Source: a virus
Length of the DNA: 35,138 nt
Virus record (IMG/VR): IMGVR_UViG_3300020061_000015
Span: 1 to 35,138 of that record
Strand: one strand, 5' to 3'
In this document: positions 16,671-24,293 of the stretch, piece after piece
How the letters are laid out: each line of letters opens with the position of its first letter
How positions within the stretch are numbered: position 1 is the stretch's first letter
Notes under the pieces: model-generated
Told to the model about the DNA's origin: nothing
Databases searched by the model: none
Seen by the model: the letters and a program-made list of their open reading frames with translations, nothing else
Translations under genes and position numbers: made by a program

Positions 16671-17623
16671 CTACTCCCTTTATACCGGCGCCCGATGGAT
16701 CGTTCATTGTAGGCACGATCCCCGGTATCCAGGACATCACGGAGGCGACGATGAAGGCGGCGTTGAAGCTGCCGGTGTTGCCCTCGTTTGAGGCGGTGCA
16801 GAGCAACATAGTTTCTGAAGTAAAAACGCCTACGTCGGATCTGGCCGCGGTGGTACTGACATCGACCGTCATAAATGGTCAGACAGTTTCTCGCAGTGTG
16901 TACAACAGTAGCGGTACTTGGACCCGGCCGGCCACACCGACGGGTAAGCGTATTTCTCGCATAGCCGCAGCGGCCATCAATGGTGGACAGGGCGGCAACG
17001 GACCCCCGAGCCAGAATTCAGATGGCGCCGAGGGCGGCTTGGGCGGCGGCTACACGCTGAAGGCGTTCGTCGACGGTGACGTACCCTCGTCGGTCGGCGT
17101 GACGGTTGGCGCCGGCGGGACAGGTGCTGGCACGGGCGCTATAGGCGCCGCGGGCGGGACCTCATCCTTTGGCACGCTCGTTATAGGCAAGAATGGCGTT
17201 GCCAATGTCCTCACCGCCCAGGGGGCGATCGGGTCTACGTGTGCTCCGGGCAACGGCGGTCAGGGCGGCGGAGGCGGATACAACGCCCTAGCTTACGAGA
17301 TGCAGAGCAGGGGGCTGCGTGGCGGGTCAACCGCACTGGCGCTGGGTGGAGACGGTGGCGCGGTCCGCACTGCCGGAGCTAATGGCGCCGCGTCCTCAAG
17401 CGACCCCCAGATAGTTTCTGGTGGTGGTGGTGGCGGCGGTGGCGGTGGCACGAGCGCTAACAACGTTCTTACCGCTCCTGCGGGCAGCGGTGGCGCGGGC
17501 GGCGCCCCAGGCGGAGGCGGCGGAGGCGCTGGTGGCGGTCAGGGCAGCTCGACCAAGTTCGGGGGCAACGGTGCTAACGGCTGTGTCGTGGTGTGGACAT
17601 TCTTTGAGGATGTAATCGAATGA
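16667..17623 (+). CDS. glycine-rich minor tail protein (putative receptor-binding tip)
   Basis: A 318-residue protein starting at an ATGA overlap. The N-terminus (PDGSFIVGTIPGIQDITEAT) is a tail attachment segment. From about residue 100 onward it is a glycine-rich repeat region with GGQGGNG, GGGYT, a run of ten Gly in SGGGGGGGGGGT and GGAPGGGGGGAGGGQGSS. It ends in the strand GCVVVWTFFED. Glycine-rich sandwich proteins of this form occur at phage tail tips and bind receptors. The Gly-rich DNA is also prone to slippage, which may help host-range variation (inference). Confidence 0.78.
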   Translation: MTTPFIPAPDGSFIVGTIPGIQDITEATMKAALKLPVLPSFEAVQSNIVSEVKTPTSDLAAVVLTSTVINGQTVSRSVYNSSGTWTRPATPTGKRISRIAAAAINGGQGGNGPPSQNSDGAEGGLGGGYTLKAFVDGDVPSSVGVTVGAGGTGAGTGAIGAAGGTSSFGTLVIGKNGVANVLTAQGAIGSTCAPGNGGQGGGGGYNALAYEMQSRGLRGGSTALALGGDGGAVRTAGANGAASSSDPQIVSGGGGGGGGGGTSANNVLTAPAGSGGAGGAPGGGGGGAGGGQGSSTKFGGNGANGCVVVWTFFEDVIE

Positions 17624-17901
17624 CGATAGCTAAGAAAATAATAGATCAGCCCGAGCAGTGGGTTGGCGACACACATATTTATGAGCTTGATGTGGCGTTT
17701 GGTGGTTATGGCTGCGTGGCTGTCTCTGTGCACGGTGCGGATCACGGTCAGTGGCAGAATGGTGGCACGGAAATTGTGGGGTGCACCGAGCGTGGCAACA
17801 TCCCAGGGTCAGTGGTTCGTGCCCTTTTTCAATCTTATGTAATCATGTCCCATTCTGACGCCCTGGCGGCTATTGGTATTACTGTAGAAGAGGTGTTATG
17901 A
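17620..17901 (+). CDS. small tail-module protein, unknown
   Basis: A 93-residue protein with ATGA overlaps at both ends, between the glycine-rich tip protein and another minor tail protein. It has a beta-rich first half (FGGYGCVAVSVHGADHGQWQ) and a helical second half (VVRALFQSYVIMSHSDALAA). I do not recognise a family. Its position suggests a role in tail tip assembly or as part of an adhesin complex. Confidence 0.72.
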   Translation: MTIAKKIIDQPEQWVGDTHIYELDVAFGGYGCVAVSVHGADHGQWQNGGTEIVGCTERGNIPGSVVRALFQSYVIMSHSDALAAIGITVEEVL

Positions 17902-18314
17902 CGGTCATAAGTGAGAGTGTTAGCACGATCGCTGGTGCCGACAACACCACTCCTTTTGTGTTTACGTCTGGCGCTATCCGTACGGGCATCAGCGGTACAA
18001 CCCTGATCACACCTAATCGTTTCCGTTATGTTCCTGTCGCGGGCGTTTTGACCACGGGGAGTCTTGAGCCTGGTCCTGCGGTTGTGTGGATTGGCAGCCG
18101 CGGCGGCTTCGTCATCAATATTCCGTCGACGGGTGGTCCTTACCTGCTGACGCCGCTGATCGAAGCTAATCTGCCCTCTCCTCCCACTGAGGAGATTCAT
18201 CATATTGTTGATGGCGGCGGGGCGACTCGTCTCCAGGTTATGACCGCTGCGGCCTACGCGGCGCTCGTGTCGATCACAACCCCGGACGACGGATCTGTTT
18301 TCCTGATCTATTAA
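17898..18314 (+). CDS. minor tail protein, unknown
   Basis: A 138-residue beta-rich protein (VSTIAGADNTTPFVFTSGAI, GPAVVWIGSRGGFVINIPST, AAAYAALVSITTPDDGSVFL). The last motif, with D-G-V-F-L--Y at the very end, resembles the short strand at the end of phage tail adhesin modules. It overlaps the previous gene by ATGA. It is probably a structural minor tail protein. No catalytic residues are evident. Confidence 0.7.
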   Translation: MTVISESVSTIAGADNTTPFVFTSGAIRTGISGTTLITPNRFRYVPVAGVLTTGSLEPGPAVVWIGSRGGFVINIPSTGGPYLLTPLIEANLPSPPTEEIHHIVDGGGATRLQVMTAAAYAALVSITTPDDGSVFLIY

Positions 18315-18341
18315 ATTTTATTATTTTCCTGAGGAGGAAAC

Positions 18342-18779
18342 ATGGCTGTATCAGCCAAATGGTATGGGCTCGCTATGAGTTCGGCTTTTACCAAGAAGAT
18401 TGATTTGTCGGCAGACACCATTAAGGTGATGCTGTGTACGTCCTCGTACACACCCGATCAGGATACACACCAGTATAAAAGCTCGGTGACCAACGAGGTT
18501 GTGGGCACGGGGTATACGGCTGGCGGTTTCACTGTCACTGGCACCACGCCCGCGTACACGTCAGGCACAAACACGATGGCGTTCGACGGTATTGACGCTT
18601 CGTGGACGACTTCTACGATCACCGCGAGATATGCGGTGGTCTACGACTCGACTCCGGGCACTGACGCGACGCGACCACTCCTGTGCTATGTGGATTTCGG
18701 CGCGGACGTGTCTACCACGGCCGGCACCTTGACACTGACCTGGGACACTGCGGGTATTGCAAGCATAACTGTAAGCTAG
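18342..18779 (+). CDS. tail fibre-like minor tail protein
   Basis: A 145-residue protein with an excellent GAGGAGG site (18331-18337) just before ATG. The sequence MAVSAKWYGLAMSSAFTKKI, DLSADTIKVMLCTSSYTPDQ, then VTGTGTTPAYTSGTN-like strands and RYAVVYDSTPG is of a kind widespread in actinophage tail modules, where a short domain forms part of the tail tip or a fibre. The strong ribosome site after a 27-base gap suggests higher or independent translation compared with the overlapping genes upstream. Confidence 0.75.
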   Translation: MAVSAKWYGLAMSSAFTKKIDLSADTIKVMLCTSSYTPDQDTHQYKSSVTNEVVGTGYTAGGFTVTGTTPAYTSGTNTMAFDGIDASWTTSTITARYAVVYDSTPGTDATRPLLCYVDFGADVSTTAGTLTLTWDTAGIASITVS

Positions 18780-18791
18780 CGCGGGGCTCCT

Positions 18792-20237
18792 GTGAGCATA
18801 TTCAAGGCTGGCGTATCGCCCACGACTATCTATGCGTGGGCAGATGGACAAAGGGTGATCAGCCGTGCCTATATTTGGGCTGGCGGTAGCCAGCATGCTG
18901 TCTGGGATCAGTCGCTAGACGCTTCTGTAGGCTCACCTAAGGCGTTAGCTAGCGCACTGGCCCGCCCTCCGGGGGTTACCTCCCTCCCCCCAGCTGTGGT
19001 CGTGCCAGGCCCCGCCGTGACCTCGTCTGCTGTTGCGCGCCCGCCTGGTGTCACCGCCACTTCGACGGTGCCCGCGTCGAAATCGGCTGCTACCACAGCG
19101 GGCCTATCTCCGGTGGTGTCTGCTGACGCTATGCTCGGTATCGAAACTGCTACAGCTGGTGCCGACGCTATCCCGACAGTTAGCGACGTTCTGCTGCTGT
19201 CTCCGGTCGCTCCGGCCACAGCCGGCGCGCACGTTCCCGGTGTGGACTTTGGCGGGGGCGCTTTCGTATCCCCGCCGCGGGCGTCGGCTACAGCGGCTGG
19301 GATCGCTCCTATAGTGGCGGCGAACATGGCCATCACAGTACCTGTCGTGACCGCAATAGCGGGCGGTATCGCCCCGTCGCCAGACAACACCACCCCCATC
19401 CCAAGGGCTCAGGCCGCGGCCTCGGGTATCGTCCCGGGTATCTCTATGGGTGTGCTGGCCGCACGAGCGCCAGCCGCCGCGGCGGGGATTGTTCCTGTTG
19501 CTACAGCTAGCTCGCTGATTTTGCCGCCAGCGGCGACAGCTACAGCCGCTGGGAGAGTTCCTCAGGTCATATCGTCTATCAACGGCTCCGTGACTGTGCC
19601 AGCTCCTGCAGTTACAACGTCAGCTTTGGCTCGTCCGCCGTTTACCGTAGTGGAGTACTTCGACGACTTCAACCGCGCGAACAACACTAGCTTGGGGTCT
19701 GACTGGACAGAGACTGTTCTATCCGGAAGCGGGCTGGGTATAAATAGCAATGCGTTGACGTGGCAAGCCTCTACTGATGGCAGCGCATACGCTATGCGGG
19801 CCGGGGTTCTGGCCACAGATGCGTTCTATGTGCGCATAGTCGCCAGCTCGGGTAACAGCAGCAGCGATTCCCGGATTATTGCGGGGTGTAGTAACTCGGG
19901 GGTTACGGTATTTGCCTATCTGAACTGGTTCAGCAATAAAATGTTCTTCGGCAGGTCCACCGGATCGTACACATCTATATCCGACCTCGATAGTGTTCCC
20001 TCCGGGTTATCTATCGGCTCAGGCACCGTCATAGAGTTCTACCGAAAGTTAGTCTCGGGACACTATACCTACTACGTTGATATTGGTGGTGTAAATCAGA
20101 TCACGTACCCCGACACGTCAGACCTGATCGCTGTCGGCTCAGCTAACCGCAGGGTGGGTGCGGGACTTGAGCGCACATTCGGGGGGCAGAACAGCGGCGG
20201 TTTCGGCGAGTTCCGCGCAAAAGACTACATACTTTAA
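18792..20237 (+). CDS. minor tail protein with Ala/Pro/Val repeats and C-terminal lectin-like domain
   Basis: A 481-residue protein with a GTG start at 18792. The N-terminal 40 residues (SPTTIYAWADGQRVISRAYI) are an attachment module also seen in other actinophage tail proteins. Residues about 50-285 are a low-complexity stalk of loose units ending in ARPPGV, AAGIAP, GGIAP, SGIVP or AGIVP, spaced roughly 20-27 residues apart. The last ~195 residues (FDDFNRANNTSLGSDWTE, then many Ser/Gly/Tyr-rich strands to GFGEFRAKDYIL) look like a jelly-roll or lectin-like domain. It is probably a receptor-binding fibre with an extended stalk. Confidence 0.78.
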   Translation: MSIFKAGVSPTTIYAWADGQRVISRAYIWAGGSQHAVWDQSLDASVGSPKALASALARPPGVTSLPPAVVVPGPAVTSSAVARPPGVTATSTVPASKSAATTAGLSPVVSADAMLGIETATAGADAIPTVSDVLLLSPVAPATAGAHVPGVDFGGGAFVSPPRASATAAGIAPIVAANMAITVPVVTAIAGGIAPSPDNTTPIPRAQAAASGIVPGISMGVLAARAPAAAAGIVPVATASSLILPPAATATAAGRVPQVISSINGSVTVPAPAVTTSALARPPFTVVEYFDDFNRANNTSLGSDWTETVLSGSGLGINSNALTWQASTDGSAYAMRAGVLATDAFYVRIVASSGNSSSDSRIIAGCSNSGVTVFAYLNWFSNKMFFGRSTGSYTSISDLDSVPSGLSIGSGTVIEFYRKLVSGHYTYYVDIGGVNQITYPDTSDLIAVGSANRRVGAGLERTFGGQNSGGFGEFRAKDYIL

Positions 20238-20258
20238 CACACAACTTTTGGAGTATAA

Positions 20259-20549
20259 ATGGCTTACACCGCTAAAATAGGATTTCCCATGCCCCAGGCT
20301 ATGATCGAGGGAGAGGGGTGGATTCCAGCTTTTTGTACCTACGCCCAGGTGTTCACCGACACTGGAGAATTCTTCGGGCCCGACCCGTCCTCGGCGTGGT
20401 TGCTGTTCACGCCCATGTACGCTACAGACAGCGCATTCGAGGACTACTCTAATCGCATCGAGGCCACACTGGCCAGCCGGCTTGCCGACGAAATGAGCTA
20501 CACGGGCGCGCTCGACGTAACGTGGCTTACGTTGCCCGCAGCGGTCTAG
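20259..20549 (+). CDS. small protein at tail/lysis border, unknown
   Basis: A 96-residue aromatic-rich protein (MPQAMIEGEGWIPAFCTYAQ, GPDPSSAWLLFTPMYATD) with TTTTGGAG (20243-20250) before ATG. It ends four bases ahead of the endolysin start. It has no evident membrane span. It could be the last tail gene or an accessory lysis gene; nothing in the sequence decides this. Confidence 0.7.
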   Translation: MAYTAKIGFPMPQAMIEGEGWIPAFCTYAQVFTDTGEFFGPDPSSAWLLFTPMYATDSAFEDYSNRIEATLASRLADEMSYTGALDVTWLTLPAAV

Positions 20550-20553
20550 AGAC

Positions 20554-22020
20554 ATGAGTAGTAAAGACGACTGCGCCCGCGCTGTAATCGCGGAGGGACA
20601 GCGCAGAGGTGTGACAGTTCGCGGCATTGTGATCGCCCTGGCTACCACCCTAGTCGAATCTAATCTGATTATGTACGCGAACGCCGCGGACCCGGAGACG
20701 CTGGCATTCTTTCATGAGGCGCTGAGCACGGACAGTAAATCGTCTGGCCTCTTCCAGCAGCAACCGCCGTGGTGGGGATCCGCGGCGGATCGAATGGACC
20801 CCGCACGTTCAGCTGGCCTGTTTTACGCGGCCCTGATCAAATTAGATTACAATAATCCCGGCGTGTCGGCTGGGACATACGCACAGCGTGTGCAGGGCTC
20901 TGCGTACCCGCTCAGGTATGATCAACGCATGGGCGATGCACAGGCCCTTTACAGCCGCTTAGCCGATGCCCCACCGGAGGTTCCGACAGTGACGAACAGA
21001 CCAAACTTCACAGAATTGAATAGAATAGGAAATTCTAGCTCGAGCCGTGGTGGGTCGCGAATCACTAATTTCCTGTTGCACACGCAGGAGGGTAGCGGCA
21101 CCGCTGAGTCTCTGGCAGCGTACCTGAACAACTCCAACAACGGTGCGAGCTACCACTACACTGTTCGTGATGGCATAGTGTGCGATGTGGTTGATACTGA
21201 TCAGGCTAGCTGGTCAGTGCTGGCCGCGAATCCATACACGATCAACCTGTGTTTCGCGGGCTCTAGGGCGTCGTGGTCGCGGTCTGAATGGCTGCGCCTC
21301 GAGGGTGATATTGCTGTCGCCGCCTGGCTCGCTGTGCAGGATTGTCGTCGCTACGGTTTCTCTACAGCGGTCATCGCGCCCCCCTACCGCCGCGCTGACG
21401 GCATCAGCGACCACAAGTACGTCACTCAGGCGCTGGGCATCGGTTCACACACTGACGTGGGCAACGGTTTTCCCTGGGATGTGTTCGCTAACTATGTGCG
21501 TTCTTTTGCTGATGGTCCTGTCGCCCCGCCGGTCAATGCGATTGATGAGATCGCCGCGGCGAGTCCGTGGCTTGGTGCGCGCAAAACGGTTGGTGAGATC
21601 ACCTGCCCGGACGGTGTCGGCCGGTTTGCTGAGTTTGCAAATGGCTTTGTTTACTGGACTCCTGCGACGGGTGCCCGGCCTATTCCAGCCAACGTATTTG
21701 AAACCTGGGCGGAGCTTGGATACGAGGCGGGGGCTCTTGGGTATCCGGTTGCCTACCACACGGTCCTACCTGTCGATGGAGAGCCAAAGATGGGAGATGT
21801 TCAGGCGTTCCAGGGCGGGATCATCTACCACAAGTACGGTCAGCCCGGGTTCTATGTTCACGGCCTGATCGCTGATCGCTACGCCAAGGATGGGTACGAG
21901 AAGTCGGCGCACGGCTGGCCCACATCGAATGAGTTTGATTTTGATGGTGGCAGGGCGCAGCGGTTCGAGCATTCCACAATGTATTGGACCCCCACGGGAA
22001 CTGTGGCTGTAGCTGCATGA
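20554..22020 (+). CDS. endolysin: lysozyme-like + amidase_2 + LGFP repeats
   Basis: A 488-residue lysin in three parts. Residues 1-150 are a lytic transglycosylase or lysozyme-like domain, with a candidate catalytic Glu35 in TTLVESNL and the GLFQQQPPWWG segment (65-75). Residues 165-320 are an N-acetylmuramoyl-L-alanine amidase (type 2) with Zn-ligand candidates H176 (FLLHTQEG), H299 and D301 (SHTDVG), plus H287 in SDHKYV. Residues 345-488 are LGFP-type wall-binding repeats (FVYWTPATGA, WAELGYEAGALGYPV, MYWTPTG). LGFP repeats occur in proteins that bind mycolyl-arabinogalactan walls, pointing to a mycolate-containing host. The protein lacks a signal peptide, so release would need a holin. No separate mycolyl esterase (LysB) gene is seen in this window. 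Confidence 0.9.
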   Translation: MSSKDDCARAVIAEGQRRGVTVRGIVIALATTLVESNLIMYANAADPETLAFFHEALSTDSKSSGLFQQQPPWWGSAADRMDPARSAGLFYAALIKLDYNNPGVSAGTYAQRVQGSAYPLRYDQRMGDAQALYSRLADAPPEVPTVTNRPNFTELNRIGNSSSSRGGSRITNFLLHTQEGSGTAESLAAYLNNSNNGASYHYTVRDGIVCDVVDTDQASWSVLAANPYTINLCFAGSRASWSRSEWLRLEGDIAVAAWLAVQDCRRYGFSTAVIAPPYRRADGISDHKYVTQALGIGSHTDVGNGFPWDVFANYVRSFADGPVAPPVNAIDEIAAASPWLGARKTVGEITCPDGVGRFAEFANGFVYWTPATGARPIPANVFETWAELGYEAGALGYPVAYHTVLPVDGEPKMGDVQAFQGGIIYHKYGQPGFYVHGLIADRYAKDGYEKSAHGWPTSNEFDFDGGRAQRFEHSTMYWTPTGTVAVAA

Positions 22021-22057
22021 GCCAGGATAGGTATCAACTAGAAAAGGATATAAAAAT

Positions 22058-22285
22058 ATGATCAAGTTCAATCTGTCATCTGTTTCGGCTTACCGTAAGG
22101 CTGTTGTGGCAGGCATCGGTACTGTGGTCACACTTGCGACCAGCGCTTCGGCTGAGTTTTCTTCTTTCCTGCCCGAAGGCGCTGCCAAGTGGGTCGCGAC
22201 CGCGGTGGCCGGACTGACTGCGGTATCTGTGTTCTTGGTGAAGAACGCTGAGGTTATTGATGATGCTGGCAAGCTCGGCGGATAA
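22058..22285 (+). CDS. putative holin (two membrane spans)
   Basis: A 75-residue protein just downstream of the endolysin with AAAGGA (22042-22047). Two hydrophobic segments, about residues 16-31 (VVAGIGTVVTLATSAS) and 45-62 (WVATAVAGLTAVSVFLV), are separated by a short loop; the C-terminus is hydrophilic. This class of small actinophage membrane protein next to lysin is usually annotated as holin: it forms pores that release the lysin. Position and topology support the call; function is inferred. Confidence 0.75.
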   Translation: MIKFNLSSVSAYRKAVVAGIGTVVTLATSASAEFSSFLPEGAAKWVATAVAGLTAVSVFLVKNAEVIDDAGKLGG

Positions 22286-22670
22286 CTTCGCACCAGGTTG
22301 GGTATGGGCTCAGGCACTTGAGTCCATACCCTCTGGTTTGTCGTGGCAGCCGGTGAGTGTACTGGCTGGGCTGCTGGGCATGTGCGTGCTGCTGATCTCT
22401 GCTGGGCTGCGTGCTGTTATTACCGGCAAGCTGGTGCCTAAGGCTAGCGTTGAGCTGGCCACAACGGGTTACAAGGCTGTAATCGCGGGGCAAGACCAAA
22501 GGATAGCGTTCCAGGAAACCGCATTGGCAAACACAATTAAGGCGAACAATGAGCTGGTCAGCCAAAATAGGGAGTTGCTCGTTACTGGGCGGCTCCAGGC
22601 AGCCTTCATGGAGGCAGTACACCCCCGCTCGGCTACGGGGGGGCAGCATGATCACCTGGCGCCGTCCTAA
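22260..22670 (+). CDS. membrane protein of lysis cassette, one span plus coiled coil
   Basis: A 136-residue protein beginning in the 3' end of the holin gene (ATG at 22260, or the adjacent ATG at 22263). Residues about 30-50 (SVLAGLLGMCVLLISAGL) are a membrane span. The following ~70 residues are a charged helical region rich in Q/E/N (YKAVIAGQDQRIAFQETALA), probably an extramembrane coiled coil. This topology is similar to spanin- or second-holin-like proteins of actinophages, but no specific family is recognised. Confidence 0.7.
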   Translation: MMLASSADNFAPGWVWAQALESIPSGLSWQPVSVLAGLLGMCVLLISAGLRAVITGKLVPKASVELATTGYKAVIAGQDQRIAFQETALANTIKANNELVSQNRELLVTGRLQAAFMEAVHPRSATGGQHDHLAPS

Positions 22671-22878
22671 GCAGACAGACGATACACGCAAGCTAAAAGA
22701 GGTCGAGCGCGAGTTGGCTTTCGCTCGGCGGCGAGCGCTCGAATCGGAGAAGCGTTTGACTGAGATCCAGTCACAACGGGGGCAAGTACATAAAGTTAGC
22801 CGGACGATCTCCGGTTACATAGAGAGGAATGGTATCGCTGATGCGTTACGGGCGGCTATTGGCGGGGAGCATGGCTAA
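22648..22878 (+). CDS. charged coiled-coil protein of lysis cassette
   Basis: A 76-residue protein. The start is ATG at 22648, preceded by a G-rich stretch (GGGGGGGCAGC). An in-frame ATG at 22549 exists but would extend far into the previous gene. Basic and acidic heptad-like helices (KLKEVERELAFARRRALESE) are followed by NGIADALRAAIGGEHG. Similar short Arg/Glu-rich proteins recur beside actinophage lysins. It overlaps the upstream gene by 23 bases. The function is unknown. Confidence 0.7.
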   Translation: MITWRRPKQTDDTRKLKEVERELAFARRRALESEKRLTEIQSQRGQVHKVSRTISGYIERNGIADALRAAIGGEHG

Positions 22879-23248
22879 GGCCAGTTTCCGCGTTCTAATT
22901 TTGACCGTTGCGGCTATTGGCGGACTGTTCGCGATAGAGACATTACCACCACAGCAGTCCGGCAACATCATGGTCTATTGGTGGACGATTCAGTCCTGCT
23001 TGCTGGTGGGCCTGTATGGTTACCGCAGCCCATGGTTCAAGTCGGACATGGGCCGGGCGTTCATGTATCAGGCCCTGTCGCTGGCTATCGTCGGTGTGCA
23101 GGGTTCGCTGTCGCTGCTGTGGCCCGGCTACCCGCTGCGGCTCGACATCCGTCAAGGCCTGTTCTTACTTATTGTCGTCACTAGCCTGAACGTTCTGATT
23201 ATGGTTGTCCGTATCCAGAACGAGGCTAAGACCGCCCGTCGCTCATGA
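22841..23248 (+). CDS. four-span membrane protein (holin-like)
   Basis: About 135 residues with four hydrophobic segments: FRVLILTVAAIGGLFAIE, MVYWWTIQSCLLVGLYGY, MYQALSLAIVGVQGSLSLLW and GLFLLIVVTSLNVLIMVV. The loop YRSPWFKSDMGRAFM is typical of a phage membrane protein family often found beside holins. The start is uncertain: ATG at 22829, 22841 or 22871 are all in frame; only the last leaves a small overlap with the upstream gene but its GGGGAG site is very close. It is probably a lysis accessory or a superinfection-type membrane protein. Its stop overlaps the converging minus-strand gene by six bases. Confidence 0.72.
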   Translation: MRYGRLLAGSMAKASFRVLILTVAAIGGLFAIETLPPQQSGNIMVYWWTIQSCLLVGLYGYRSPWFKSDMGRAFMYQALSLAIVGVQGSLSLLWPGYPLRLDIRQGLFLLIVVTSLNVLIMVVRIQNEAKTARRS

Positions 23249-23407
23249 CGGGATGAACGATCCGGCGCAACCGGTGAATCTGCGCTCGCCTTGCTGATCA
23301 CCTGCGAGGATGGTTGTGTACATGCTGATGGGCAGGCCGTGCCACTCGCGCGCACAATTGGGGCATCGTGGGTATTGGGCGAACGACTCTTCGCAGGAGT
23401 GGCTCAT
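23243..23407 (-). CDS. 54-residue zinc-finger-like mini-protein
   Basis: Read directly from the minus strand: start ATG at 23407 (sharing a base with the upstream TAA), stop TGA at 23243-23245. The protein has a RCPNCAREWHGLPI motif (C15-x2-C18, W22, H23) and a later C47 in TGCAGSF. This is the "CPNC-R-WHGLPI ... C-GS" signature of a small, recurrent actinophage protein, presumed to bind zinc. The strict overlap with the Ntn-hydrolase gene supports it as the last gene of that operon. The function is unknown. Confidence 0.8.
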   Translation of the reverse strand: MSHSCEESFAQYPRCPNCAREWHGLPISMYTTILAGDQQGERRFTGCAGSFIPS

Positions 23408-23949
23408 TATTCTTCATCCTGGGGGTCTAGGATCAGGTGGTGGGTTTCGCCGCCCACACCTGACACATAGTTGGCTGCCGTCTCGATGGCTACCGTGAGG
23501 ATTGTTTCCGGGTCACCCAGCTCGAAGGCCACCATTGTCGCCATCACCGCGCGGGCGTAGTCCTCCCCACTACCTACAGACTCGAACGTGTCACGGGCTT
23601 CCAGTAGTGAAAAGTCCGGCTGCATGGTGAAAATCCTGCCCTCGGTGACGAAGATAAACTCACCGCCAGCTCCGTACCCGCCCTGATCGAATGCTGCTCT
23701 TACCGCTTGAACGAAATCTGTGTGCAGATATTCTGTCAGTGCTTGTCCTACTTTACGCGGCGGTAACGTCAGACTGTACTCGAGGATCTGCCCCATGCGG
23801 TAGCTGCTCGTGAACCCGAAGAGGAACCCACCCCGGCGGAAGATTTTCTTGGTCCGGTACACGTTCTTGGTGCTACCGTTGGATCCGAGGCTGTCGCAGG
23901 AGATGTAACCTGTGCCGTCATTATCTACGATCGCCGCTATGCATGTCAC
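23407..23949 (-). CDS. proteasome/HslV-like Ntn-hydrolase
   Basis: A 180-residue protein with the architecture of a proteasome beta or HslV-type N-terminal nucleophile protease. It begins MTCIAAIV, so removal of Met would expose Thr1. Counting from that Thr, an Asp is at 18 (CDSLGSNG) and Lys at 33 (YRTKKIFRRGGFLFGFTSSY), close to the T1-D17-K33 catalytic set. GSGEDYARAVMATM corresponds to the GSG-x-YA box near Ser129. It would be a phage-encoded peptidase, acting alone or with host proteins; no ATPase partner is in view. It is part of the leftward operon, with ATGA overlap upstream. Function rests on motifs; activity is not proven. Confidence 0.85.
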   Translation of the reverse strand: MTCIAAIVDNDGTGYISCDSLGSNGSTKNVYRTKKIFRRGGFLFGFTSSYRMGQILEYSLTLPPRKVGQALTEYLHTDFVQAVRAAFDQGGYGAGGEFIFVTEGRIFTMQPDFSLLEARDTFESVGSGEDYARAVMATMVAFELGDPETILTVAIETAANYVSGVGGETHHLILDPQDEE

Positions 23950-24176
23950 TGGGTCTCCGCCTGTCGCTGAGCTATTGTGATCTGATCATCTGATGCTCCC
24001 ATAGAGCGGGCCGCGGCCTCAGCGTCTGCGACATCCGCTTGCTTCCGGTTTATCGCCGCCCACGACAGGTTAGTTTTAGCGAGGTGCGGTAATCGCGCCC
24101 TTTTGGCCGCGTAGCTGCTGAGTGCCCGGTGCGCGTGCTCCACCTCGTTAAGCGCGCATTGTAGTCGCGAGTTCAT
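23946..24176 (-). CDS. small helical protein, unknown
   Basis: A 76-residue protein rich in Ala, Arg and Gln (VEHAHRALSSYAAKRARLPH, DAEAAARSMGASDD). It is probably two or three amphipathic helices with no membrane span. ATGA overlaps join it to the genes on both sides, between the Ntn-hydrolase and a mini membrane protein. I do not recognise it. The overlap makes translation very likely. Confidence 0.72.
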   Translation of the reverse strand: MNSRLQCALNEVEHAHRALSSYAAKRARLPHLAKTNLSWAAINRKQADVADAEAAARSMGASDDQITIAQRQAETQ

Positions 24177-24292
24177 GTCAGCACTCGATACACGATGTAC
24201 GCTGTGAGCGCCGCGAGAGGAACCGTCACCGCGGTCAGCTCGGCTGCGAAAATGTATACACCTTTGTAGTCTTCTTTCCCGTGCTGTCCCAT
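24173..24292 (-). CDS. 39-residue membrane mini-protein
   Basis: Read directly from the minus strand: ATG at 24292 with a GGGAGG site seven bases upstream, stop at 24173 overlapping the next ATG (ATGA). Sequence GQHGKEDYKG is followed by a hydrophobic span, VYIFAAELTAVTVPLAALTA, and a short basic end. It is a single-span membrane peptide of the kind commonly missed in annotation. The function is unknown. Confidence 0.75.
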   Translation of the reverse strand: MGQHGKEDYKGVYIFAAELTAVTVPLAALTAYIVYRVLT

Positions 24293-24293
24293 T

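Noticed and set aside
20139-20648. 169-residue minus-strand ORF over the tail/lysis border
   Set aside because: Overlaps three plus-strand genes with better starts and ribosome sites.
23310-23498. 62-residue plus-strand ORF at the convergent junction
   Set aside because: Lies antisense to the CxxC mini-protein and Ntn-hydrolase genes, whose signatures are clear; no ribosome site.
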